DNA of 53,000 nucleotides from an uncultured Acidobacteriota bacterium (GCA_937867335.1 CALMKX010000377.1:1-53000), one strand, 5' to 3'. Positions 14,340-24,486 are shown, counted from the stretch's first letter. Notes: generated by a model not told the origin, from the letters alone. Translations and numbers: made by a program.

Positions 14340-16562
14340 ATGGCCCAACCAACACTTGCAGCCTCAGCCCGCCAGCCCGATCTGCAAATCCAGATCCGAG
14401 TGGACCGATCGGATAGTGGTGAGGTGCTGGTCTTCCAGGTCCAAGGCTTCAACGACGCCCTGAACATGGCCCCAACCGTGCTAGACCCTGTGTCGCTAAG
14501 AGCATGCGCCGAGAACCGAGCCGGGGACTTCTTCCAGACCATGGAGGAGTTGGCCAAGGGGAGAGGCGGCGCTCTCAGCGAGCAGTTGCTCCAGGCCGAA
14601 GGCGCCACCCTGGCGAACGAGCTTCTCCCAGAAGGGTTGCGCACGCTCCTGGTCTATCATCAGGAGCAGATCCGAACCGTCGTGATCCTCTCGGAAGAAC
14701 CCCACATCCCGTGGGAGCTGGCTTGGCTCCCGGAGTTGCGTGTCGAAGGCCGCGTTGGTAGAGGCGCCTTTCTCTGCGAAGCCTTCGCAGTGGCCCGCTG
14801 GAGTAACAATCGGGACTGGCGGCGGTTTCTCCCGCTATCGCGAATCGGGCTAGTGACCCCGGAAGGCGGAGACCTCGGGAAGGTCGCCCAGGAACGCAAG
14901 GCCATGCTGGAGATCGACGGGCCCTCGCGGAGAGTCCAGACGGTCTCTCCATCGCTCGAGGCGATCCTAGAAGCCTTGCGTCAAGGGGTCTTCGACGGCG
15001 TACATATCGCGGGCCACGGCACCGCTCGGACCCGGAACCCCAACCGCCAGGCCATTCTGGTCGGAAACGCCCTCTTCACTCCCACCCACCTCGAACTCAC
15101 CAGGGAAGGGCTGGCCGCCAGCCAACCGTTCGTGTTCCTGAACGCCTGCCAGACCGGTCGGGCCGGCTTCTCCTGGACTCGGCCCGGAGGCTGGGGCCAG
15201 AAGCTTACGGAACTGGGCGCGGGGGCCTTCCTCGGCACCTACTGGTCCGTACGCGATGGCAAAGCGCAGACTTTCGCAGAGGCCTTCTATCGGCACTTCC
15301 TCGCCGGCGTGCCGATCGCCGAAGCAGTACGGTGGGCACGGCTCGAGCTCGCAAAGCGGTTCCCCGGGGATCCGACCCGGCTGGCCTATGTGCTCTTCGC
15401 CCATCCCCTGGCAGCTTGCACGGAGAATCCTATCGGTTTGCCGGATCCCGCCCGGGAGCTGCTGCGCACGGAGGTCAAGCCGTGGGACCCGGAGGTCTCC
15501 TCCCCCGCGGCCCTGCTACGCGCCGAGTACGGGATCGTGCCCTTCCATGGCCGGGAGAAGGTGCAGCAGGAGCTGGAGGCATGGGCGCAGCAGGACTCCC
15601 GCCTTTCGGTGCGACTCTTCACTGGCCCAGGGGGGATGGGCAAGACCCGATTGGCCCTCGAGACCGCCCTGGCGCTCCAAAAGGAAGGCTGGCAGGCCGG
15701 CTTCGTGCTGGAGACGAGCCCCCTGAGCCCCGAGGAGCTCTGGACCAAGGTCGCCCGGCCTGAGGGCAGGCTGCTGCTGGTCATCGACTACGCCGAGACC
15801 CGCCGCCCCTTCCTGGTGCCCCTCCTCCGGCTTCTGCTCCAGGTCCAGGCCGGACCCGTGCGAGTGATGCTCCTGGCCCGCGCCGCCCTCGACTGGTGGG
15901 ACCAGCTCAAGAGCGAGGGAGACGGCGTTGGCGAGCTGCTGGCCGGCCCGGCCACCCAGCGTATACCCCTCCGGCCGGTGGCCCAGACACTGGAGGACCG
16001 CCGGAAGTCCTACCACCTCGCGGGCCGGGCCTTCGCCGAGAAGCTGCTCAGAGAGCCTCCAGCCCACGAACCGGCGAACCTCGAATCGCCCTACTTCGAG
16101 CGGGTGCTGCTTCTCCACATGGCAGCTCTGGGGGCAGTGGATGGAGTGAACGTGAAGGACGAGGATGGGGTCCTAGACCACATCCTGGCCAGGGAGCGCA
16201 GGTATTGGGATCGCCGGGCCAAGACGCGCTCGATCCCTGACCTCGTCGTCGAAGGCATCGGTCGCTCCCTCGGCGCCATCACCCTGCGTGGAGGTGTAGC
16301 TACTCAGACCGAAGCCACGGAGTTCATCGGCCAACTGGCCTTCTTCCAAGGCCAAGACGCAGCCACGGTACACGCCGTTGCCAGCCTGCTCCACGAGGTT
16401 TACTCCACGAAACAACGCTGGATCGAGCCGCTCCAACCCGATCTGCTGGGCGAACACTTGGTGATGCGGGAGCTGGAGCGCGGGGCGGATGAGTTGCTGA
16501 CCTTGACTCTGGGGCCAGCGGAGACTGCCCCTTCCAAGGATGCCTCAGCGAGCGCCGAGTGA
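14340..16562 (+). CDS. CHAT peptidase - STAND NTPase protein (1)
   Basis: A 740-residue protein; ATG 14340 follows GAGGG by 8 nt, and an upstream ATG (14301) has no ribosome site. Residues ~1-400 form a CHAT domain (caspase HetF-associated with TPRs): IPWELAW, then VHIAGHG with His226, and FLNACQTG with Cys270 as the predicted His/Cys dyad, then GAGAFLGTYW and the end of the fold. A linker ALLRAEYGIVPFHGRE leads into a P-loop NTPase with Walker A GPGGMGKTRLA (Lys435) and a Walker-B-like LLLVIDYAE, followed by a helical C-terminus (RWIEPLQPDLLGEHLVMREL). In STAND proteins, ligand-triggered NTP exchange activates the attached effector, here a protease. It is first of three co-directional genes, 3 nt before the TPR gene. 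A close relative lies at 30158, and the NTPase is reused at 41530. Confidence 0.88.
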   Translation: MAQPTLAASARQPDLQIQIRVDRSDSGEVLVFQVQGFNDALNMAPTVLDPVSLRACAENRAGDFFQTMEELAKGRGGALSEQLLQAEGATLANELLPEGLRTLLVYHQEQIRTVVILSEEPHIPWELAWLPELRVEGRVGRGAFLCEAFAVARWSNNRDWRRFLPLSRIGLVTPEGGDLGKVAQERKAMLEIDGPSRRVQTVSPSLEAILEALRQGVFDGVHIAGHGTARTRNPNRQAILVGNALFTPTHLELTREGLAASQPFVFLNACQTGRAGFSWTRPGGWGQKLTELGAGAFLGTYWSVRDGKAQTFAEAFYRHFLAGVPIAEAVRWARLELAKRFPGDPTRLAYVLFAHPLAACTENPIGLPDPARELLRTEVKPWDPEVSSPAALLRAEYGIVPFHGREKVQQELEAWAQQDSRLSVRLFTGPGGMGKTRLALETALALQKEGWQAGFVLETSPLSPEELWTKVARPEGRLLLVIDYAETRRPFLVPLLRLLLQVQAGPVRVMLLARAALDWWDQLKSEGDGVGELLAGPATQRIPLRPVAQTLEDRRKSYHLAGRAFAEKLLREPPAHEPANLESPYFERVLLLHMAALGAVDGVNVKDEDGVLDHILARERRYWDRRAKTRSIPDLVVEGIGRSLGAITLRGGVATQTEATEFIGQLAFFQGQDAATVHAVASLLHEVYSTKQRWIEPLQPDLLGEHLVMRELERGADELLTLTLGPAETAPSKDASASAE

Positions 16563-16565
16563 ACG

Positions 16566-18941
16566 GTGTCATTTGCTTCCCCAGACCAGGCCACCAGACC
16601 GCTCCGGCTGCTGACGCGAGCCGCCCAGCGTCAGCCTGAGCGAGCTACCTACCTCGCCCAAGCACTGGTGGGCCGACTGCAACGCTTTCCAGCAGCGGTG
16701 CTGGCAGTGGCCGCCGATACCGGTGATCCTCTGGGTCCGCTCGTCGCCGCCCAGCTGCGCGAGACTTCCGACCTGGCTCTACTCGAGGCCGTCCTCCAAG
16801 CCCTCGACCGTCCCCGACTGTCGAGATCCGTGCCTCTGCGCGAGGCGGCCTTGCTGGCCACCGAACGCGTGCTCGAACACCTCTCGACGCAGCCCGGCCT
16901 GCAACGCCGGGCCGACAGAGCGCGACGAGCCCGCCTCTGGCAGCTGCTGGTGGCCCGCCTCGGTGATGTGGGCAGAGAGGAGGAAGCCTTGACAGCGAGC
17001 CGCCGAGCCGTGGCTCTCTACCGACGGCTGGCTCGCTCGGCGCCTCCGCGGTATGAGGTGCAGCTCGCCGAGAGCCTCAACAACCTGGCCTTGCACTTGC
17101 GCAGCAAGGGCTTGATCAAAGCCTCCCTACGAGCCCTCCGCGAGGCTCTAGCGATCTTCCGGGCGCAGCAGCACCCCTCGCCTGGCCTGCCGACGAGCGA
17201 GCTGGTCGCGGTGCTGAACAACTTAGTCTCATCCTTGCGACAGCTGGATCTCGTTGACGAATCCGAAGCAGCCGTCCGCGAGCTCGCCGAGCTCTTCGAC
17301 TCACTGCCCAGAGACTCCAACGCGGATTCCGCTTGGAGCCGCCTGGTCCTCACTTGGGACAACCTCGGCGCTTCCTGGAGCGCCCTCCAGGATCACCGAT
17401 CGGGTCTGGAGCTGGCCGAGCGGGCCGTGGACCTGCACCGCGAGCTGGCCCACGAGCAGGGTGACGTGTACTTGCCTGAACTCGCCCGCAGCCTCGACCA
17501 CCTCGGCCAACGCCTGGCTCAGACCGGTTCGCTCGAACAGGCCGTACTTGCCACCGAGGAAGCGATCTGCATCCGGCGCACCCTGGCAACGGCTCGCCCG
17601 GCTGCGTTCTCCGGCGATCTGGCAGCGAGCCTCCAGAACCTCGGATACCAGCTCCTGGAGCTCGGCGCCTTTCAGGAGTCAGCCGAGGCATCGGCCGAGG
17701 CGATCAGGTTGCTCGAGTCCCTGTTCGCCGCTGATCCCAACCGGTGGCAGCGCCAGCTCGCCCGCGCTCTGACTAACCACAGCAGCCAGCTGGGCCACCG
17801 TGACCTGCACGCTGAGGCCCTAGGGGCGGCACAGCGGTCGGTCGCGCTGCTCGCCGCCGTCAGGTCGCCCTCGGATGTCGGTGCTCGCCGCGAGCTCGCC
17901 CGCTGTCTGCTCAACCTCGGCAATCGGCTGGCGGAAGGCGGCCGGTTTAAGGAGGCGCACCGGGTTCTGCGGCGGGCCCTGCGCCGACTCCAGAACCTGG
18001 CTCGAGAGCACCCGGAGCGCTTCCAAGTGGAGATCTCCTCGGCCCTCCAGAACCTCGGCGCGGTGCTCATCCAGCTCGGGCGGATCGACGAGGCCCTGTC
18101 CTGCCTGGCCCCAGCTGCAGCCTCGCGCCGCTGGTTGGTGGCGCAGTTTCCGCTCGCCCACCGCTCGGACCTCGCTCAGACTCTGAGTACGCTGGCGAGC
18201 CTTTTCCAGAACCTCGGTTGGGCCGAGCAGGCCTTGCGCGCGAGCGGCGAAGCCGTGGAGCTGTACCGGCTGGCGAGCGAGGCGAGGCCGCGGGCTGTGC
18301 CCAGAGCCCTGCTCGCGAGCCTGGAGGAGCACGCCAACCTCCTTCGCGCCGCAGGCGACGCAGGCGCCGCTCTCGAGATGCAGCGAGAAGCCGTGGAGCT
18401 GTGTCGCCAGGAAGTCGGTGGCGGCGCTCTGCTGACGAGCGCCGACCTCGCGAGAAACCTGGTCAACCTGGGTAACGATGCCTTCGAGGACGGTGACGCC
18501 GCCCGTGCCCTGGAGGCTGTCTCGGAGGCGGTCGAGCTGTATCGCCAGCTGGAGATCGAGCAACCCGGTGGCTTTCCGGCCCAGCTCGCGTCCGCGCTGC
18601 ACAACCAGGCGACCTACCTCTCGGCGCGGCTGGAGGGGGCAGCAGCAGACTCCGACGCGGCGGCGCTCGTGAAGCTGGCCACGGAGGCCGTGACCCGTTT
18701 CCGCGCCCTGGAGCCCCAGGGCCCGCAGGCCCTCAGTGGCCTGGCCAGCAGCTTGGAGAGCCTGGGGATCGGGCTCCTGGCCTCGGGGGACCCAGAGCAG
18801 GCCCGAGCTGCCTTTGGTGAAGCGCTCGAACTGCTTGAGGCTTGCGGCCTCGTAGGCGTCGAGATCGAGGAATGGCGAAGCCGGGTCCTGAACCGGTTCG
18901 AAAGCTGCCGAGGGAGCGGAGCGCTGTCTCCCTCGACCTGA
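16566..18941 (+). CDS. TPR scaffold protein with N-terminal TGDP module (1)
   Basis: 791 residues from GTG 16566, only 3 nt after the CHAT-STAND stop, so translation is probably coupled. Residues ~1-110 are the helical module found throughout this cluster (LRLLTRAAQRQPE..., LAVAADTGDPLGPLVAAQL, SVPLREAALLATERVLEHL). From ~120 on there are about a dozen long TPR repeats of ~48 residues with the core L-x-x-S-L-N-N-L ... LG...EAL-x-A...EA-x-x-L-x-R-x-L. The protein has no catalytic motif; it should bind other proteins or peptides. Placed between two CHAT genes, it is the natural partner or sensor for one or both. It is cytoplasmic by sequence (no signal peptide or membrane helix). Confidence 0.85.
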   Translation: MSFASPDQATRPLRLLTRAAQRQPERATYLAQALVGRLQRFPAAVLAVAADTGDPLGPLVAAQLRETSDLALLEAVLQALDRPRLSRSVPLREAALLATERVLEHLSTQPGLQRRADRARRARLWQLLVARLGDVGREEEALTASRRAVALYRRLARSAPPRYEVQLAESLNNLALHLRSKGLIKASLRALREALAIFRAQQHPSPGLPTSELVAVLNNLVSSLRQLDLVDESEAAVRELAELFDSLPRDSNADSAWSRLVLTWDNLGASWSALQDHRSGLELAERAVDLHRELAHEQGDVYLPELARSLDHLGQRLAQTGSLEQAVLATEEAICIRRTLATARPAAFSGDLAASLQNLGYQLLELGAFQESAEASAEAIRLLESLFAADPNRWQRQLARALTNHSSQLGHRDLHAEALGAAQRSVALLAAVRSPSDVGARRELARCLLNLGNRLAEGGRFKEAHRVLRRALRRLQNLAREHPERFQVEISSALQNLGAVLIQLGRIDEALSCLAPAAASRRWLVAQFPLAHRSDLAQTLSTLASLFQNLGWAEQALRASGEAVELYRLASEARPRAVPRALLASLEEHANLLRAAGDAGAALEMQREAVELCRQEVGGGALLTSADLARNLVNLGNDAFEDGDAARALEAVSEAVELYRQLEIEQPGGFPAQLASALHNQATYLSARLEGAAADSDAAALVKLATEAVTRFRALEPQGPQALSGLASSLESLGIGLLASGDPEQARAAFGEALELLEACGLVGVEIEEWRSRVLNRFESCRGSGALSPST

Positions 18942-18954
18942 GAGGAAGGAGAGC

Positions 18955-21900
18955 ATGGACGAGGACGCCCCTCCTGCCGACCTGACCGTACCCTTCAACC
19001 GCGCCTGGACGGGCAGCCGCGAGCACGGCGTGCTCTCGGGTCAGCTCGCAGCTGCGGATCCTGAAGCCTGGGTGCGCCTGGCGCTCCCCCTTGTGCGCGC
19101 CGTCGCTTCAGTGCCAGGTGAGATCCTCTCTGCCTCAGCTTTGACCGCTGTAGCAGATGGGTTCCTGCTCTCCGTCCCTGGGCCTGGACCGCCCTGGTTT
19201 GTCCAGTTTCTCCACTTCGCGGAACCAGGTGACCGGCTCGGCGAGCTCCATCTTGAGGTCTGCCAGGCGAGTGTTAGGAAGCTGACCGAAAGTCGCGTTT
19301 CCGCAAGTCGCTATCTCCTGATTCACAACAGCGACCACCGCAACCCAGCCTTCCGTCAAGGTCTCGAGACTGCCGTCTCTGAGCCCGTCAGGGCCGGCCG
19401 AGTCGAGCGTGCTGAGGTGTGGGATCGCCAGCGGCTGCTTCGCGAGGCATTTAACGCCATGGCCTCCCACGTCCTGGCATCCGCTCGCGCCGGGGCTCTC
19501 TCCGTTGCTTCGGTGGAACAGGCGTTGGTAGGGGAGCCGCTCTCTGAAGTGCCCCTCCAACAGTCTCTGCTCACAGCGAACCAGCACAAGCTCCTCTCCG
19601 AAGCGCCCATGGGGGGCCCTGCCGTCGTGGATCCAGCGGCAGTGATCTTCGACGAGGCCAAGGAGAACATCAGCTTGCTCCTCGGGACCTTCGGCTTCGG
19701 CAAGACCACCGCCATCGCTCGCCGCCTGCGGGATCGGTCTTCGCAAGTACTCTTCGTGCCCGGAGGCCGGCTCACCGGAGACATCCGGAGCACCAAGGAC
19801 TTCGTCTCCCAGTGCATCGCGCTGGACAGTCTCCTCGGGGACGAGAGCCACCTTGATCGGTTGCTGCTCGAGAGAGTGGCTCGTCCGACCGCGCTGTTGC
19901 TGTTCAAGGACGAGAGCTTGCCGCTGGTGCTGGTGCTCGACGCGCTCGACGAGTCCGCGTTCCTGTGCCGTCAGGGGGGTCTCCTGGCGCTGTTCAACAA
20001 CCTGCGGGAGGTGCGCATCCCCGTTGTGCTCGCGATGCGCCAGGAGTTCTGGCTGAGCCGCCGGCTGGAGCTCGAGGAGAGCTTCGGAATGCTGGCGACC
20101 AAGACCCCGGATCGGATCTCCCGGATCCGGGCCGTTGAGCTGCTACCGTGGCAGGACGACCAGATCCTCGCTTGCCTGAGTCGGGCCCGGGAGCTCGTCA
20201 CTGCCGAGGAGGAGAGACAGAGGCTCGCGGACCTCGCCCGCGTGGTAGCGGAAGGCCGACTGGATGGATTCTACGGAGACCTGGCACGCAGACCCCTGTT
20301 TCTCCGCTTCATCGTCGAGAGCGTGGCCGAGGAGGGGCTGCCGGGACAGAAGGTGAGCCGTGCTCAGCTCTATTGCGACTGGATCCGGCGCAAGATCCTG
20401 CGGGACATGTTGGCGCCTCGCCGGGAAGGAGGCGAGAGGCCCGAACTGCTTTTCCCGGGCGAACCTCCCGAGCAAGTCCTCGAGCTCGCGTGGGAAGCTA
20501 TGCTCCAGGCCGCGGCTGCCATGGCATGTGAGCATCACGGCATCCTCGAGCTCGAGGCCGAGGTGGAGCTCGAGAGTGTGCTCGGAGCGAGCCCGCGCCT
20601 CCAGCAGGTGAAAGACGCGCTCGCCCTTGTTCTGCAGAGTCTCTTGCTGCCAAACGGTCCTCGCCGCGGTGAGCGGCCCGCGCGGGTGGCCTTTGCACAC
20701 CGCACCTTCCAGGAGTTCTTCTTCGCTTGGCTTCTGGTCCGGGAAGGCGGCCCACAAGCCCCGCTGCTACTGCCGCCAGAAGTTGAGGAGTGGTGCGAGC
20801 AGCTCGCGCAGGAGAGCCTAGTGGCGAAGCGTTTGGGGGCAAGTGGCTGGCGACCAGAACCCTCGGGCTCCATTCAGAAAGAGCCGCGCAGGGCTTCTCA
20901 TCATCCTGGCCCCAGCGACGCACCGGACCTCGAGCTTCTGATCGATGAGGTTCCAGGGCATCAACACCGTCGATTCCGAGTTCACCTCTCCGCCCGGGAT
21001 ATCAAGCTCGGGCTCAATCACCAATCCTTGGGGGAGATCAACTTCGCGGCCGACCCAGCTCCGTTCTTGACCCGGCACTACCGCGACTTGACAGGGGATT
21101 CGGCCGCCACGAAACCTGTAGGAAGGCTACGATTGGAAATGCTGCGAGTCAAAGGCGCCTACCTGGCAGAGAAGCTCCTGCCTCTCGACCTTCGGCGAAG
21201 GCTAGCATCCCTGATCGGCCGGGCACAGACCCTCCTGATCCAGTCGGACGAGCCCTGGATCCCCTGGGAGCTACTACGGATCGGCCAGACCCCGGAGAGC
21301 GACGCCGCGGACGGCCCCTTTCTCGCGGAGGCTTTCCGTGTAACTCGCTGGCTGAGTTCGATTCCACAAACAGTTTGGTTGCCCGTGTCCAAGCTCGCCC
21401 TGGTGATCCCCCGAGACTCCAGACTCCCTCATGCCACCAGCGAGTGTGAAGAGCTGCTGAAGCTGAGCCAAACCCAAGGCCGGGACGTGGTGCGGCTGTC
21501 AGCGAGCCTCACCCCGTTGCGCCAAGGGTTCCGCGAGGGTCTCTACGACGCCTGGCATTTCACCGGCCATGGTCTAGAGAGCGGCGGCGTGGACCCAGAC
21601 CAGGTAGGTCTCCTCCTCGAGGAGCAGGAGTACTTGACACCCCAAGAGCTCAGCGGCGAGGGCAAGAGGATGGGGCGCAAGCGCCCGCTGGTCTTCTTCA
21701 ATTCCTGTGACTCCGCACGAGCCAGTTGGTCTCTCACCGAAATCGGAGGCTGGGCTCCGGCCTTCCTGGGTGCCGGTGCGGGTGCGTTCCTGGGGTCCTA
21801 TTGGCCCATCCGCGACGCTAGGGCCGGCGCTTTCGCCCAGGAGTTCTACCGGCGGTTTCTGGCGGGTGCCACCATCGCGGATGCGATGCACCAGAGCCGC

Positions 21901-21999
21901 GAGGCGATCCGTTCTGACGACGATCCCACCTGGCTCGCCTACACTCTTTTTGCCCATCCGGGGGCGGTGTGCAGACCACGCCCACCTGGACCCAGCTAA
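18955..21999 (+). CDS. NACHT-type NTPase fused to a C-terminal CHAT peptidase
   Basis: 1,014 residues; ATG 18955 behind AGGAAGG. Three parts are visible. Residues ~40-190 look like a restriction-endonuclease-like or degenerate PD-(D/E)xK fold as found before some NACHT domains (WFVQFLHF ... HLEVCQASVRKL ... YLLIHNSDHR ... EVWDRQRLL), but the expected QxK is QFL, so it is probably inactive. Residues ~235-620 are a NACHT NTPase: Walker A GTFGFGKTT (Lys250), Walker B LVLVLDALDES (Asp329), and a winged-helix-like region with HRTFQEFFFAWLL. Residues ~690-1010 are a CHAT domain: WIPWELLRIG, AWHFTGHG (His872), FFNSCDSA (Cys918), GAFLGSYWPIRD. The order is the reverse of the CHAT-STAND neighbour at 14340. 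A ligand-activated protease is the likely role. The gap to the TPR gene is 13 nt. Confidence 0.85.
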   Translation: MDEDAPPADLTVPFNRAWTGSREHGVLSGQLAAADPEAWVRLALPLVRAVASVPGEILSASALTAVADGFLLSVPGPGPPWFVQFLHFAEPGDRLGELHLEVCQASVRKLTESRVSASRYLLIHNSDHRNPAFRQGLETAVSEPVRAGRVERAEVWDRQRLLREAFNAMASHVLASARAGALSVASVEQALVGEPLSEVPLQQSLLTANQHKLLSEAPMGGPAVVDPAAVIFDEAKENISLLLGTFGFGKTTAIARRLRDRSSQVLFVPGGRLTGDIRSTKDFVSQCIALDSLLGDESHLDRLLLERVARPTALLLFKDESLPLVLVLDALDESAFLCRQGGLLALFNNLREVRIPVVLAMRQEFWLSRRLELEESFGMLATKTPDRISRIRAVELLPWQDDQILACLSRARELVTAEEERQRLADLARVVAEGRLDGFYGDLARRPLFLRFIVESVAEEGLPGQKVSRAQLYCDWIRRKILRDMLAPRREGGERPELLFPGEPPEQVLELAWEAMLQAAAAMACEHHGILELEAEVELESVLGASPRLQQVKDALALVLQSLLLPNGPRRGERPARVAFAHRTFQEFFFAWLLVREGGPQAPLLLPPEVEEWCEQLAQESLVAKRLGASGWRPEPSGSIQKEPRRASHHPGPSDAPDLELLIDEVPGHQHRRFRVHLSARDIKLGLNHQSLGEINFAADPAPFLTRHYRDLTGDSAATKPVGRLRLEMLRVKGAYLAEKLLPLDLRRRLASLIGRAQTLLIQSDEPWIPWELLRIGQTPESDAADGPFLAEAFRVTRWLSSIPQTVWLPVSKLALVIPRDSRLPHATSECEELLKLSQTQGRDVVRLSASLTPLRQGFREGLYDAWHFTGHGLESGGVDPDQVGLLLEEQEYLTPQELSGEGKRMGRKRPLVFFNSCDSARASWSLTEIGGWAPAFLGAGAGAFLGSYWPIRDARAGAFAQEFYRRFLAGATIADAMHQSREAIRSDDDPTWLAYTLFAHPGAVCRPRPPGPS

Positions 22000-22200
22000 C
22001 CCACCTGGTCCACCTGGCTTCGCAACTGCCTCGCCGCCGTTCAGGCTACCGGTCGGGTGCCATCCCGAGCCCGCGCCCCTGGCAACTCCCGCTTCAGCGG
22101 GCGCACCGGCGCCAACCTCCGGAACCGCCCCTCTTGACTCCAGTCTGGAGACGCGAGAATGCGATCTGGCACGCTCCATGCCGGGGAACCGGTCGTGGAC
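22000..22200. other. Convergent intergenic region
   Basis: 201 bases between the ends of the plus-strand NACHT-CHAT gene and a minus-strand TPR gene. It holds two weak hairpins, CCCGC-TTCA-GCGGG near 22086-22100 and CTCCA-GTC-TGGAG near 22137-22150, either of which could help end transcription; neither has a T-run. Confidence 0.35.
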
Positions 22201-24486
22201 CTACTCCTGCTCGACCTCCCCGCTCTCGACCGCCAGCTGTACCTGCCGCTTGGCGAGGGGGCCGATGAGCTGGGCATCCACCTCCCACCCCTCCGCCACA
22301 GCCTGCTCCAGGTAACCGCGGATCATCCGCAGCAGCGTCTGATTGTGCACCCGTGGGTGCTCCATGAAGAAGGGGGCCAGCTGGCGGATCGCCTCGCCGG
22401 TGCGCTCGAAGGCTTCGGCCTTGCGCCCCACAGCCAGCAGCTGTTGCCCCAGGTTGTGGAGGCTCACCGCCAGGTCCGCACCGAAGGCCGCCGGCTCCGT
22501 CGCCGCCAGCTCCTGGCGCAGGGCCAGGCTCTCCTGCGCTACCGCCAGGGCCTCTTCATGCCGCCCAAGGGCCGAGAGACAAAGGCCCAGGTTGTTCAAG
22601 CTGCTCCCGAGCGCAGGACGGAAGGCCTGTGGATGGGCCTCGGTCAGCTCCCGATGCAGGCTCACGGCCGCCGCGAGGTTCGTGGCCGCTCGCTCGGCGC
22701 AGCCCACCTCCAGCTGCGCAAGGCCCAGATTGACTAAGCCAGCCGCCAGATCCCGGTCGAAGACACCCGGCCGTGCCACAGCCACCGACCGGTACGTGCT
22801 CACTCCTTCCTCTAATGCCGCCACGGCGTCGCCAAGCAGGGCTTCTTCTCCGAGCAGGGTTGAGCCGAGGTTCAGGAGGCAGGCAGCCAGCGCCGGAAGA
22901 TGGGCCTCCGGCTCGGCGGTGGCGAGGGTGCGGTAATGGCCCACGGCTTCCTGCGCCAGTGACCGGGCCGCAGGTCTCTCCCCCAAGTCCCGCAACAGCA
23001 GGCTCAGGTTGGTGAGGGAGTCTGCCAGATGCGGCAGGAAGGCGCGCGGCTCCTTCTCCGCCAGTTCGCGGCGCAGGGTCAGGCCCTCCTCGAAGGCAGC
23101 CCGCGCTGGCAACCACCGAGCCTGATCGTGGAGGCGGATGCCGACGTTGTTGAGGGCATCCGCGAGCAGCGGGGGGAAGATCGCCGGCTGGGCCTCGGCC
23201 AGCTGCCGGGCCAAAGCCACGGCCCGCTCGAGGGGCCCCAGAGCTCGCTCTCGTTGGCCGAGCTCGTCCAGCCGCAGGCCGAGGTTGAAGAGCGTGCCGA
23301 TCAAGTGGTGAACGAAGGCCGCGGGCTCGGTGGTTACCAGTTCCTGGTAGGTCTCCACGGCTTCCTCCGCCAGGGCCAGCGCTTCTTCCCGCTGGCCGAG
23401 GTCGGCGAGCAGGTTGCTCGAGTTGGTCAGAGCGGCCCCCAGGCCAGGTAGGAAGGCCTCCCTCCTGGCCTGGGCCAGGGCCCTGCGCACGGCCACGGCC
23501 TCCCGGGCCGCCCCAATGCTCTCGCCGGAGCGTCCTGCCCGTCGCCCGATAGCGGCCAGGTTGCTGAGGGCGGTGGCCAGATAGGGAAGGTAGGCGTCCG
23601 GCCGATCCTCGGCCAGGCGAGCGTAGTGGGCCAGAGCGCCGTGGCTCGCTTCGAGGGCTTCACGGTGCCGGCCGAGGTCGGAAAGGTCGGTGGCGAGATT
23701 GGTCAGGCTCAAAGCCAGGCCCGGCAGGAAGGACACGGGATCCTGCTCCATCAGCTGGCGGCGAATCGTGACCGCCCGCTCGGAGGAGCGCAGGGCCTCC
23801 TCGCTCCGACCCAGGTCCCGCAAGCGCACTCCGTGGTTCGATACCATCGCCGCCAGCTCGGGCAGAAAGGGCTCCGGCGCCAGCTCGGCGAGCTCCTCAC
23901 GCAGGCGCAGGGCGTGCTCGGAAGGAACCAGGGCCTCCGCCCGGTGCCCCACCTCCCCTAGCTCGGTGGCCAGGTTGTCCAGGGCCGTGGCCAGGGTGGG
24001 GAGGTACTCCTCGATATCCTCCTCCACCAGCTGCTGGTAGAGGGCCACCGCTTGGCTAGTGCTCTCGATTGCCTCGTCGAAGCGGCCCAGGTCGCTCAGG
24101 CGCACGCCCAGGTTGTTGAGCAGCCTGGCGCGAGCCCGCGTCTGCTCGGCTTCCGGCAGCGCCGGCAGGCCGCCCAAAGCCCGCCGCCCGGCGGCCACGG
24201 CCACCTCCCAGAGGGGAAAGGAGAGCTGGTAGGTCTCCCTCTCGAGGCGCGAGGCCAGCTCCCAAGCCAGCTCGAACGAGGCTTCGGCTTCGAGCACCCG
24301 GGCCAACGCCTGGCCCACCGGGTCCCCGGTTTCCACCGCCACGTCCAGCGCTGGCAGGGCCAAGCCCTTGAGGTTGCGCTTGAAAGCCTGGCGCAGCCAC
24401 TCCGCGCCCTCTCCCGCATCGAGGTCTTGGGCGATGCGGGTGTAGTGGGTGAGGAGGGGGGTGGGGTCGTCGAAAGCTAAGGTCAT
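22201..24486 (-). CDS. TPR scaffold protein with TGDP module (2), last gene of the minus-strand run
   Basis: 761 residues from ATG 24486. N-terminus FDDPTPLLTHYTRIAQDLDA, then PALDVAVETGDPVGQALA and LSFPLWEVAVAAGRRAL: the same ~120-residue helical module as in its three upstream neighbours. The rest is an array of about a dozen ~48-residue TPRs (e.g. LATALDNLATELGEVGHRAE, LALSLTNLATDLSDLGRHRE), ending in a charged tail (KRQVQLAVESGEVEQE) that differs from the tails of the next two genes. It starts 22 nt after the stop of the TPR gene at 24508. Likely a protein-binding scaffold; no enzyme motif. Confidence 0.85.
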   Translation of the reverse strand: MTLAFDDPTPLLTHYTRIAQDLDAGEGAEWLRQAFKRNLKGLALPALDVAVETGDPVGQALARVLEAEASFELAWELASRLERETYQLSFPLWEVAVAAGRRALGGLPALPEAEQTRARARLLNNLGVRLSDLGRFDEAIESTSQAVALYQQLVEEDIEEYLPTLATALDNLATELGEVGHRAEALVPSEHALRLREELAELAPEPFLPELAAMVSNHGVRLRDLGRSEEALRSSERAVTIRRQLMEQDPVSFLPGLALSLTNLATDLSDLGRHREALEASHGALAHYARLAEDRPDAYLPYLATALSNLAAIGRRAGRSGESIGAAREAVAVRRALAQARREAFLPGLGAALTNSSNLLADLGQREEALALAEEAVETYQELVTTEPAAFVHHLIGTLFNLGLRLDELGQRERALGPLERAVALARQLAEAQPAIFPPLLADALNNVGIRLHDQARWLPARAAFEEGLTLRRELAEKEPRAFLPHLADSLTNLSLLLRDLGERPAARSLAQEAVGHYRTLATAEPEAHLPALAACLLNLGSTLLGEEALLGDAVAALEEGVSTYRSVAVARPGVFDRDLAAGLVNLGLAQLEVGCAERAATNLAAAVSLHRELTEAHPQAFRPALGSSLNNLGLCLSALGRHEEALAVAQESLALRQELAATEPAAFGADLAVSLHNLGQQLLAVGRKAEAFERTGEAIRQLAPFFMEHPRVHNQTLLRMIRGYLEQAVAEGWEVDAQLIGPLAKRQVQLAVESGEVEQE

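Noticed and set aside
22159-22737. 192-residue plus-strand frame opposite the TPR gene at 22201
   Set aside because: It mirrors the coding pattern of the minus-strand TPR gene; high-GC antisense frames of this kind occur throughout the window.
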